Notes under the pieces: generated by a model
What the model was told of the DNA's origin: nothing
Databases searched by the model: none
What the model saw: only the letters and a program-made list of their open reading frames with translations
Source: TWA4 sp051879215
Lineage (GTDB): Bacteria > Bacillota > Clostridia > Lachnospirales > Lachnospiraceae
Direction of reading: 5' to 3'
DNA: 14,624 nt
NCBI GenBank assembly: GCA_051879215.1
Contig: JBJELP010000080.1
Span: forward strand, 1-14,624
Program-made: the position numbers and the translations under genes
In this document: piece after piece, positions 1 through 6,289 of the stretch
Layout of the letters: the number at the start of each line of letters is the position of its first letter
How positions within the stretch are numbered: position 1 is the first letter of the stretch

Positions 1-56
1 TTCTTGGTGCAGCAGTTCTGCTGATCACCAGAAAACGTATGAGCAACAGAGCATAA
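1..56 (+). CDS. C-terminal tail of an upstream cell-wall-anchored surface protein (partial)
   Basis: The frame beginning at base 3 reads LGAAVLLITRKRMSNRA and ends at TAA 54-56. A short hydrophobic run followed by Arg-Lys-Arg is the usual end of an LPXTG sorting signal: membrane segment, then positive tail. The LPXTG motif itself would lie before the window. A class C sortase gene follows, and such sortases normally sit next to the pilin they polymerise, so this is most likely the end of a major pilin or adhesin. Only 17 residues are visible, so any protein with a C-terminal membrane anchor is possible. Confidence 0.5.
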   Translation, partial: LGAAVLLITRKRMSNRA

Positions 57-127
57 ACATCAAATAAAGAAACCGTTCAGGATCGGGTGATATTCCCGGC
101 TCCTGAAAGATGAGATCCCGCTGTGAA

Positions 128-151
128 GCCGGGGAGGGGCCCCTCCCCGGC
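128..151. repeat. 24-bp perfect GC-rich palindrome between surface-protein gene and sortase
   Basis: Bases 128-151 equal their own reverse complement. The left half is GCCGGGGAGGGG and the right half mirrors it. In RNA this would form a very stable hairpin just before the sortase Shine-Dalgarno sequence (AAGGAG within 161-168). No T-tract follows, so it is not a standard intrinsic terminator. It could act as a processing or stabilising hairpin that lowers sortase expression relative to the upstream surface protein. Confidence 0.75.
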
Positions 152-175
152 CCGCAGCGGCAAGGAGAACGCTGC

Positions 176-1024
176 ATGAAGAATAAAGGCAATTTCATAA
201 ATGTTTTTTTGGTTCTGATCTTTCTTGCAGGGCTGTCCTTGCTGCTGTATCCAACCCTTAGTGATTACTGGAATTCCTTCCATCAGACCAGAGCCATTTC
301 TGCATATGCGGAAGAGGTGGCGAATCTGGATCAGGATCAGTACGATGAATTGTGGGAAGCGGCCAAACAGTACAATGCTTCTCTGAAAGGTATCAATACG
401 TATATTCTCAGTGATGCGCAGAAGGAAGCGTATGAGCAGCTTCTCAATGTGTCAGGTCTCGGCATTATGGGCTATATCGAGATTCCTGAAATCGGCTGTT
501 CTCTGCCCATTTACCACGGCACGGAGGAGTCGGTTTTGCAGATTGCCGTTGGTCATCTGGAGTGGTCCAGTCTGCCTGTGGGCGGGAAAAGTACCCATTG
601 TGTTCTTTCCGGTCATCGGGGTCTGCCCAGTGCCAAGTTGTTTACCAACCTGGATAAGCTGCAGACCGGTGATATATTTATGCTTCGTGTGCTGGACGAG
701 GTGCTGACCTATGAGGTGGATCAGATTCTGATTGTGGAACCCCAGGAAACCGATGCTCTTCGCATTGTGGAGGGGGAGGATTACTGTACGCTGGTGACCT
801 GTACGCCCTACGGCATCAATACCCACCGGTTACTGGTGCGGGGACACCGGATTGAAAACATAGAAGAAACCAAAACCATGCGTGTGACGGCGGATGCCAT
901 TCAGATTGAGCCATTGATCGTGGCTCCCATTGTGGCGATCCCCATTTTGCTGCTGCTTTTGATCCTGCTGCTTCTGCCCGGGCAGCCTAAGAACCACGGA
1001 GGTGACACCGATGAAGAAATATAA
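176..1024 (+). CDS. Class C (pilin-polymerising) sortase
   Basis: This 282-residue membrane transpeptidase of the class C (SrtC) family is expected to cleave LPXTG-type signals and join pilin subunits through lysine isopeptide bonds outside the cell. The catalytic residues are visible as His147 (SGHRG), Cys209 (TLVTC) and Arg218 (nine residues after the Cys, as in pneumococcal SrtC enzymes), and CTPYGINTHRLLVRG is the family signature. An N-terminal membrane segment covers about residues 7-26 and a Leu/Ile-rich C-terminal one about 243-265, the two-anchor layout of class C. The start at 176 is chosen because AAGGAGAA lies at 162-169; the in-frame ATG at 110 would put the start through the palindrome and lacks a good site. 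The usual DPW/DPF-type lid motif before the core is not evident; that stretch reads KGINTYILSD. The 3' end overlaps the next gene by 14 bases. Confidence 0.93.
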   Translation: MKNKGNFINVFLVLIFLAGLSLLLYPTLSDYWNSFHQTRAISAYAEEVANLDQDQYDELWEAAKQYNASLKGINTYILSDAQKEAYEQLLNVSGLGIMGYIEIPEIGCSLPIYHGTEESVLQIAVGHLEWSSLPVGGKSTHCVLSGHRGLPSAKLFTNLDKLQTGDIFMLRVLDEVLTYEVDQILIVEPQETDALRIVEGEDYCTLVTCTPYGINTHRLLVRGHRIENIEETKTMRVTADAIQIEPLIVAPIVAIPILLLLLILLLLPGQPKNHGGDTDEEI

Positions 1025-1961
1025 ATCTATGGCCGTTTTTCTGCTGTGTCTGATTCTGGCAGTTACGTCTCTGCCGGCAGCTGTTTCGGCGGCGGGAAGC
1101 ATTGATCTGAACCATTCCCGCAGTCTGACGGTAATTGCTGCATATGATTCCGGAGCGATTTCCGGGATGCAGTTTGATGCCTATCTGATTTCCACTGTGG
1201 ACGAGTGCGGTGAGCTGACCGTGACGGAACGCTATGGGGAATATGCGGAAGATCTGGATATCCGGGGGGAAAATGATGAACGCTGGCAGGAGATGGCACA
1301 GGTTCTGGCCCGGGAAATTCAGTTGGATGCAGGTTTGAAGGCTGACTTCTATGCGGTAACAGATGATCATGGTGCGGCTGTGTTTACGGATATCCCCATG
1401 GGACTGTATCTTGTTCTGGGCCATACCGTTGAAAAGGATGGATATGTGTATTCCACGATTCCTTTCTTTATCCTTTTGCCGGAGCAGGATCCCGACAGCA
1501 ACAGCTGGAACTATGATGTGACAGCCAATGCAAAACCGGGAAAAGAACCGGTGAGAGCCGATTATGAGGTAGTTAAAATCTGGAAGGATGACTGCCATGC
1601 GGAGCAGCGCCCTCAGTCCATTGTCATCCAGCTGATCTGTGATGGAGAAGTATGGGATACCATTTCACTGCCCCATGAAGGTGCATGGAATTATACATGG
1701 AAGGATCTGGAGACCGGTCACCACTGGACAGTGACCGAGAAACAAGCGGACGGCTATGCAGAACCGGAGATTCGGCAGGAAGGTAATACATTCATCGTTA
1801 CAAATACCTGTATCAGACCGGTGACGCCGACTCAGCCGGATAAGCCTTCACTGCCTCAGACGGGACAGCTCTGGTGGCCGGTGCCGGTATTGATGGCAGC
1901 AGGACTGTTTTTGATTGTGATCGGACTGCTTCGCCGCCGAGGTAACGCACATGAAGAATAA
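1011..1961 (+). CDS. LPQTG-anchored Cna_B-domain pilin subunit
   Basis: This 316-residue secreted protein is a likely minor or basal pilus subunit. It has a signal peptide (about residues 1-28, ending VSAAG), an N-terminal region without a named motif, a Cna_B-type domain (about 185-268), then LPQTG at 281-285, a hydrophobic segment and an RRR tail. In the Cna_B domain, Lys189 (VVKIW), Glu243 (TVTEK) and Asn265 (VTNT) occupy the positions that normally form an internal Lys-Asn isopeptide bond with a catalytic Glu. ATG 1011 is preferred over the in-frame GTG at 1002 because GGAGG (998-1002) is correctly spaced from it. The gene overlaps the class C sortase before it by 14 bases and the sortase after it by 11, so the three are probably one operon. 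At 316 residues it is small for a major backbone pilin. Confidence 0.9.
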   Translation: MKKYKSMAVFLLCLILAVTSLPAAVSAAGSIDLNHSRSLTVIAAYDSGAISGMQFDAYLISTVDECGELTVTERYGEYAEDLDIRGENDERWQEMAQVLAREIQLDAGLKADFYAVTDDHGAAVFTDIPMGLYLVLGHTVEKDGYVYSTIPFFILLPEQDPDSNSWNYDVTANAKPGKEPVRADYEVVKIWKDDCHAEQRPQSIVIQLICDGEVWDTISLPHEGAWNYTWKDLETGHHWTVTEKQADGYAEPEIRQEGNTFIVTNTCIRPVTPTQPDKPSLPQTGQLWWPVPVLMAAGLFLIVIGLLRRRGNAHEE

Positions 1962-2595
1962 AAGAATGAATGATCAAAAACAAAAGGGAACATTCTGGAT
2001 TACGATTGGGCTGCTGCTGATTGCGGCGGCCTTTTTTCTTACCATTTATAACCTGTATGATAATCTGCGGGCGGAGCAGTCTGCCGGACAGGTTATCGAT
2101 CAGCTGAAGGATGGCCTGCCTTCGGATGGAGCGGCGGATTCGGATGGGGAAACGGGGATCCCGTCCTACGTTCTCTGTCCGGAGATGGAGATGCCCGTGG
2201 AGATGGTCAATGGTATGGAAATTGTCGGGGTTCTGCGGATTCCGGCATTGGAGCTGGAGCTGCCGGTTATCAGTCAGTGGAGCTATCCCAACCTGAAAAA
2301 AGCGCCCTGTCGGTACAGCGGTTCCGCTTATCTGAATAATCTGGTGATCTGCGGCCATAACTACGCCTCTCATTTTGGCAGTCTGAAAAAACTGAGTGAG
2401 GGCGATCAGGCCGTTTTTGCCGATATGGACGGAAATGTATTTACCTATAAAATGGTGGAACGGGAAACGCTTCTGCCGGATTCTCTGTCTTCCATAGAAG
2501 AGATGGAGAGCGGGGACTGGGATCTGACTTTGTTTACCTGTACCACAGGGGGCAAAAGCAGAGTGACGGTCCGATTTGAGTTGGAGGGAAACTGA
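1951..2595 (+). CDS. Second, shorter sortase (class B/D-like)
   Basis: This 214-residue sortase has one N-terminal membrane segment (about residues 15-34) and an extracellular catalytic domain. His136 lies in ICGHNYASHFG, Cys197 in LTLFTC and the likely catalytic Arg204 in SRVTVRF. It has no C-terminal membrane anchor and the Cys-Arg spacing is short, so it differs from the class C enzyme upstream. By analogy it would attach the finished pilus or the LPQTG subunit to the wall. The exact class is uncertain by eye; the signature looks closest to class D/B-like sortases of Clostridia. GAGG at 1939-1942 supports the ATG at 1951. Its stop codon overlaps the start of the next gene (TGATG). Confidence 0.88.
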   Translation: MKNKRMNDQKQKGTFWITIGLLLIAAAFFLTIYNLYDNLRAEQSAGQVIDQLKDGLPSDGAADSDGETGIPSYVLCPEMEMPVEMVNGMEIVGVLRIPALELELPVISQWSYPNLKKAPCRYSGSAYLNNLVICGHNYASHFGSLKKLSEGDQAVFADMDGNVFTYKMVERETLLPDSLSSIEEMESGDWDLTLFTCTTGGKSRVTVRFELEGN

Positions 2596-3373
2596 TGCCG
2601 CCGAAAATTGAAAAAGGGTTTCGTATGGGGAAATTGACGGTGACAGAGCGGACAGATGCACGTAAAAATGGCTATTCCATCTGGAACTGTATCTGTGACT
2701 GCGGAGGCAGCATCCCGCTGGATACCCGGACCCTTCAGCGGGGTACCGTCCGGGACTGTGGATGTGAAACCAGGGTCAGACCGGGTCAGAAGGACCTGAC
2801 CGGACAGCGGTTTGGTCGGCTTGTCTGTCTTGCACCTGCCGGAGAACGGACCGGACAGGGGGGAACCCAGTGGCTTTGCAAATGTGACTGCGGGAAGGAA
2901 TGCCTTGCAGCCACACACCAGCTTTTGTGCGGATACAAAAAAAGCTGCGGCTGCCTGAGCCATCCGCCCCTGAAGGATTTTGCAGGAAAACAGTTCGGGA
3001 TGCTGACCGTACTGGATTATGCCGGGAAAAAGGATGGAATGCACCGCTGGCGCTGCAGATGCAGCTGCGGAAAGGAAACCGTTGTCGGGCAGACTCTGCT
3101 GCAAAGCGGTAAGACCAGAAGCTGCGGCTGTCTGCAGAAAGAGGTGATTCTGGATAATCTCCGTCTGGTGGACGGGACATCTGTTACGAAGCTGGAATCC
3201 ATGCGGGGCAGAAAAATATCCTCCAACACCAGCGGCTGCACCGGTGTTTACTGGAATGCCAGAAATCAGAAATGGGCAGCACAGATTACCTTTCAGAAAA
3301 AAACATATTATCTCGGCAGCTATGAGAAAAAAGAAGACGCCATCGAAGCCCGCAGATGCGGAGAGGAAATGCA
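2595..3373 (+). CDS. Cys-rich triple-repeat protein with AP2 DNA-binding domain (3' end lost in gap)
   Basis: At least 259 residues are visible before the run of N. Three repeats of about 60 residues each carry CxCxCG followed by CGC: Cys32/34/36 with 55/57, Cys95/97/99 with 118/120, and Cys154/156/158 with 177/179. Each repeat opens with a G-x-L-x-V type strand and has Trp two residues before the first Cys. The pattern suggests metal-binding (zinc) modules. Residues about 209-259 (TSGCTGVYWNARNQKWAA, then YLGSYEKKEDAIEAR) match the AP2 domain found in phage and mobile-element homing endonucleases and integrases and in plant transcription factors. The protein therefore probably binds DNA. No HNH or recombinase catalytic motif is seen. 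The ATG overlaps the sortase stop (TGATG) with GGAGGG at 2583-2588, so translation is probably coupled. Any continuation past 3373 is unknown; reading through the N run is not meaningful. Confidence 0.85.
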
Positions 3374-3473
3374 NNNNNNNNNNNNNNNNNNNNNNNNNNN
3401 NNNNNNNNNNNNNNNNNNNNNNNNNNNNNNNNNNNNNNNNNNNNNNNNNNNNNNNNNNNNNNNNNNNNNNNNN
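3374..3473. other. Scaffold gap (100 N)
   Basis: Exactly 100 unknown bases, the conventional placeholder for a gap of unknown length. It cuts the AP2 gene, and possibly other genes and the promoter of the response regulator. Continuity between the pilus locus and the Bce module therefore depends on scaffolding, not on contiguous sequence. Confidence 0.98.
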
Positions 3474-3486
3474 GCAGTGATTCTGC

Positions 3487-3499
3487 GGTATAATATACC
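3487..3499 (+). promoter_or_regulatory. Possible -10 element inside a short dyad ahead of the response regulator
   Basis: GGTATAATATACC is a perfect inverted repeat with one central base. It contains TATAAT (3489-3494) about 100 bases before the response regulator start. A -35 hexamer would fall at about 3466-3471, inside the gap, so the promoter cannot be confirmed. The dyad could also be an operator overlapping the -10. Confidence 0.4.
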
Positions 3500-3592
3500 A
3501 ATGGGATTCGCCGGAAACCGCACGGTATTCAGGTGGATTATACCGGTACACATCGTATTTATCCACAGGAAAGAGGTGCCTTTTTACAGTTT

Positions 3593-4267
3593 ATGTATAA
3601 ATTACTGATTATCGAAGATGACAAAGGAATCGCAGAAGCAATTCAGACACAGGCGGAAATGTGGGAGCTGCAGGTGCATATCACGGAGAATTTCCGGAAT
3701 GTGATGACCGAATTTGCTGCATTTGACCCGCATATTGTACTGCTGGATATCGGTCTGCCTTTTTTTAACGGCTATTACTGGTGCAGCGAAATCCGCAAGG
3801 TATCCCGGGTGCCGATTATCTTTATTTCCTCGGCTTCCGACAACATGAATATGATCATGGCAATGAATATGGGGGCAGATGATTTCATCGCCAAACCCTT
3901 CGATCAGAGTGTTCTCATGGCAAAGCTGCAGGCCATGCTTCGCAGAACCTATGATTTTTCTGCATCGGTGCCGATTCTGGAGCACCGGGGAGCCCTGCTG
4001 AATATCGGAGAAAATACGTTGGTTTATCAGGGGGAAAAGATTTCCCTTTCCAAAAATGAGTTCCGTATTCTGCATATTCTGATGGAGAATAAAGGCAGGG
4101 TGGTCAGCCGGGAAAAGCTGATGGAGCGGATGTGGGAAACGGACAGCTTTGTGGATGAAAACACCCTGACGGTGAATGTGGGTCGTCTCAGAAAGAAGCT
4201 GGACAATGCAGGACTGAAGGATTTCATCACCACGAAATTCGGTGTCGGCTATCTGATTGCGAATTGA
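3593..4267 (+). CDS. OmpR/PhoB-family response regulator of a Bce-type module
   Basis: This 224-residue cytoplasmic transcription factor has an N-terminal receiver domain (about 1-118) with acidic residues Glu8/Asp9, phosphoacceptor Asp52 (VLLDIGLP), Ser79 and Lys101 (AKPF). A C-terminal winged-helix DNA-binding domain follows (about 128-224, ending FGVGYLIAN). Its partner is the kinase immediately downstream, and the ABC transporter that follows is the expected target, as in BceRS-BceAB of Bacillus. ATG 3593 gives the usual start MYKLLIIEDD; an upstream in-frame ATG at 3533 would add 20 unconserved residues. The nearest Shine-Dalgarno-like sequence, AAGAGGTG (3571-3578), is unusually far, about 14 bases from the ATG, so initiation may be weak. 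The stop is 10 bases before the kinase start. Confidence 0.92.
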   Translation: MYKLLIIEDDKGIAEAIQTQAEMWELQVHITENFRNVMTEFAAFDPHIVLLDIGLPFFNGYYWCSEIRKVSRVPIIFISSASDNMNMIMAMNMGADDFIAKPFDQSVLMAKLQAMLRRTYDFSASVPILEHRGALLNIGENTLVYQGEKISLSKNEFRILHILMENKGRVVSREKLMERMWETDSFVDENTLTVNVGRLRKKLDNAGLKDFITTKFGVGYLIAN

Positions 4268-4277
4268 GGTGCTGCAT

Positions 4278-5267
4278 ATGGAACTGTTCTTAAAATACCT
4301 GAAAGGCCGCCGGCGGGTTTTTCTGACGGCTGCGGGGTGCTGCTTCATTTTTATATGCAGTTTTCTGCTGTATCATCTGCCATTGGAAGCACTGCTGTAT
4401 CCTGCCCTTCTTTGTACTGCCATCGGCCTTGTGATCTGTGCCTTTGATTTTTTCCGTGTAAAACGGGAACATGAATTGCTGCAGCAGATCCGGACGATGA
4501 CGGATATCATAGACGAACTGTTTCCCCAGGCAGATACCATTCAGGAGGAAGATTATCGGCAGATCATCCGCCTTCTCCGGGAGGAGCATGATGCATATCG
4601 GGAGGAAACGGAACGCAGATATACGGATATGATTGAATACTATACCGTTTGGGCCCATCAGATCAAAACACCCATTGCTTCCATGCGGCTGCAGCTGCAG
4701 AATGAGGATTCGCCTCTGTCACGGAAACTGACTGCGGATCTCTTCCGTGTGGAGCAGTATGTGGAAATGGTGCTGACCTTTCTGAGACTGGGTTCGGACA
4801 GTACCGATTATGTATTCCGTGAATATGATCTGGACAGAATCGTACGGTCATCGGTCAAAAAATTTTCCCGTGAATTCATCAGCCGAAAGCTGCGGCTTAT
4901 CTATGAACCGCTGCAGACCACGGTGATCACCGATGAAAAATGGCTGTCCTTTGTGATTGAGCAGGTATTGTCCAATGCGCTGAAGTATACGCCATCCGGC
5001 AGTATTTCCATCACTCTGGAGTCACCGAAAACCCTGCGCATCCGTGACACCGGCATCGGCATTGCCCCGGAGGACCTGCCCCGTATCTTTGAAAATGGTT
5101 ACACCGGATACAATGGCAGGACGGACCGGAAAGCCAGCGGTATCGGGTTGTACCTCTGCCGGCGGATCTGCAGCAATCTGGGTCATACCATCACCGCCGC
5201 ATCCACTGTGGATGAGGGCACCATCATTGATATTGACCTTTCCCAGAGAAAAATGAAAATGGAATAA
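4278..5267 (+). CDS. Intramembrane-sensing histidine kinase (BceS-like)
   Basis: This 329-residue membrane kinase has two close hydrophobic segments (about residues 14-34 and 38-58) with almost no extracellular loop. This is the hallmark of kinases that sense through a partner ABC transporter rather than binding a ligand directly. The dimerisation/phosphoacceptor region contains VWAHQIKTPIASM with His127. The ATPase domain shows Asn233 (EQVLSNALKYTP), Asp257 (RDTGIGIA) and a glycine box (KASGIGLYLCRRI). ATG 4278 has GAGGTG at 4266-4271 and gives a family-like start (MELFLKYLKGR); the in-frame TTG at 4257 would overlap the regulator. It phosphorylates the upstream regulator and is expected to report transporter occupancy to it. 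An intrinsic terminator follows the stop. Confidence 0.92.
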   Translation: MELFLKYLKGRRRVFLTAAGCCFIFICSFLLYHLPLEALLYPALLCTAIGLVICAFDFFRVKREHELLQQIRTMTDIIDELFPQADTIQEEDYRQIIRLLREEHDAYREETERRYTDMIEYYTVWAHQIKTPIASMRLQLQNEDSPLSRKLTADLFRVEQYVEMVLTFLRLGSDSTDYVFREYDLDRIVRSSVKKFSREFISRKLRLIYEPLQTTVITDEKWLSFVIEQVLSNALKYTPSGSISITLESPKTLRIRDTGIGIAPEDLPRIFENGYTGYNGRTDRKASGIGLYLCRRICSNLGHTITAASTVDEGTIIDIDLSQRKMKME

Positions 5268-5272
5268 ACTTC

Positions 5273-5286
5273 TTACAAAACTGTTA
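5273..5286 (+). promoter_or_regulatory. Probable BceR-type operator upstream of the ABC transporter
   Basis: The sequence TTACA-AAAC-TGTTA matches the known BceR-family consensus TnACA-N4-TGTAA at all but one position. It lies about 55 bases upstream of the -10 element of the transporter promoter, where an activator could bind. The likely binding protein is the response regulator encoded at 3593. This is a consensus match seen by eye, not a demonstrated site. Confidence 0.6.
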
Positions 5287-5292
5287 GATTTG

Positions 5293-5339
5293 AAGGGGTA
5301 TTTGTTAGCCGAATCGATGGCGATGCAAATACCCCTTTT
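5293..5339 (+). terminator. Intrinsic terminator after the kinase gene
   Basis: A perfect 12-bp inverted repeat pairs AAGGGGTATTTG (5293-5304) with CAAATACCCCTT (5326-5337) and runs into a short T tract (TTTT 5336-5339). The 21-base loop has a small inner GCC/GGC pairing. It would end the regulator-kinase transcript between the operator and the transporter promoter, so the transporter can be controlled separately. The T tract is short, so read-through is likely. Confidence 0.6.
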
Positions 5340-5347
5340 GCTATAAT
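5339..5347 (+). promoter_or_regulatory. Extended -10 promoter of the ABC transporter
   Basis: TGCTATAAT is a perfect -10 hexamer (5342-5347) with the TGn extension. No -35 resembling TTGACA sits 16-18 bases upstream; that region lies in the terminator hairpin. An extended -10 with a poor -35 is typical of promoters that need an activator, in line with the operator at 5273-5286. Transcription would begin near 5354 and leave a leader of about 95 bases. Confidence 0.6.
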
Positions 5348-5449
5348 GGTGACAGAAATCAAACAGAGAAAATGTATTCCCGGAAATTTCAGGAGAATAA
5401 AAAAGATCGATCCCCGGAGTACAGGAAACCAAAAAGGAGGATTTTGTTT

Positions 5450-6289
5450 ATGAGTATTCTGAATGTAAGCAACGTGCAGAAAATATATACCACCCGTTTT
5501 GGAGGGAATAAAGTGGAAGCACTGAAACGTGTTTCCTTTGATGTGGAACAGGGCGAATATGTTGCGATCATGGGGGAATCCGGTTCCGGAAAGACCACCC
5601 TTCTGAATATTCTGGCAGCCCTGGATAAGCCCACCGCCGGTTCGGTGATTTTGGATGGCAGTGACCTTTCGAAAATCAAAGAGTCCCAGGTGGCAGCTTT
5701 CCGTCGTGACAATCTGGGCTTTGTATTTCAGGAGTTTAATCTGCTGGATACCTTTACACTGGAGGATAACATCTATCTGCCGCTGGTACTGGCAGGGAAA
5801 AATCATCGGGAAATGGAGGAACGTTTAACTCCCATTGCAGCGAAGCTGGGAATTACCGATCTTCTGAAAAAGTATCCTTATGAAGTATCCGGCGGTCAGA
5901 AACAGAGAGCAGCGGTGGCACGGGCCCTGATCACCAACCCGAAACTGATTCTGGCGGATGAACCCACCGGTGCCCTTGATTCCAGAGCCACCGATGAGCT
6001 GCTCCGGCTTTTTGCACAGATCAACAAAGGCGGACAGACCATTCTGATGGTAACCCACTCCGTGAAAGCCGCCAGTCACGCCAGCCGCGTTCTGTTCATC
6101 AAGGACGGCGAAGTGTTCCATCAGATTTACCGCGGGGAGAATACCGATGAGCAGCTTTATCAGATGATTTCAGATACACTTACCATGCTGGCAACAGGAA
6201 GAGATCAGACCAGAAGGGATCAGACAGGAGAAAAGCAAACAGGAAAGACTCTGACAGGAGAAGATCGAACAGGAGGAGATCGAAAATGA
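5450..6289 (+). CDS. ABC transporter ATP-binding protein, BceA-like
   Basis: This 279-residue cytoplasmic ATPase drives the permease encoded next. It has Walker A GESGSGKT (42-49), a Q-loop in VFQEFN, signature VSGGQ (146-150), Walker B ending Asp170-Glu171 and H-loop His203. It belongs to the MacB/LolD-like branch with an FtsX-type partner, which in Bce systems frees lipid-II-cycle intermediates from peptide antibiotics. ATG 5450 is chosen because AAAAGGAGG lies at 5432-5440; an in-frame ATG at 5372 would add 26 unconserved residues. The last 31 residues are odd: TGRDQ-like pentapeptides (249-278) encoded by a 15-bp tandem repeat, beyond the normal end of the domain. The stop overlaps the permease start (ATGA). 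Confidence 0.93.
   Translation: MSILNVSNVQKIYTTRFGGNKVEALKRVSFDVEQGEYVAIMGESGSGKTTLLNILAALDKPTAGSVILDGSDLSKIKESQVAAFRRDNLGFVFQEFNLLDTFTLEDNIYLPLVLAGKNHREMEERLTPIAAKLGITDLLKKYPYEVSGGQKQRAAVARALITNPKLILADEPTGALDSRATDELLRLFAQINKGGQTILMVTHSVKAASHASRVLFIKDGEVFHQIYRGENTDEQLYQMISDTLTMLATGRDQTRRDQTGEKQTGKTLTGEDRTGGDRK
6194..6283 (+). repeat. 15-bp minisatellite, six units, at the 3' end of the ATPase gene
   Basis: Six consecutive 15-base units start at 6194, 6209, 6224, 6239, 6254 and 6269. Five begin ACAGGA and the second begins ACCAGA. In frame they encode TGRDQ, TRRDQ, TGEKQ, TGKTL, TGEDR and TGGDR, a charged flexible tail. The last unit, ACAGGAGGAGATCGA, carries the AGGAGG Shine-Dalgarno sequence for the permease start at 6286. 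Because the unit is a multiple of three, copy-number change would keep the reading frame. Confidence 0.85.

Noticed and set aside
110..175. Upstream start for the class C sortase
   Set aside because: The extension would be translated from the GC palindrome, is unlike sortase N-termini, and a good ribosome site fits ATG 176 instead.
2445..3566. Long minus-strand open frame opposite the sortase and AP2 genes
   Set aside because: It is the antisense of well-supported genes, spans the N run and has low-complexity, motif-free translation.
3474..3608. Apparent continuation of the AP2 protein after the N run
   Set aside because: The frame is continuous only because N codons cannot contain stops; the gap length is nominal, so the frame after it is unknown and the residues do not look like an AP2 ending.
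6194..6283. CRISPR-like array
   Set aside because: Units are 15 bases, contiguous without spacers, in frame and coding; this is a minisatellite.
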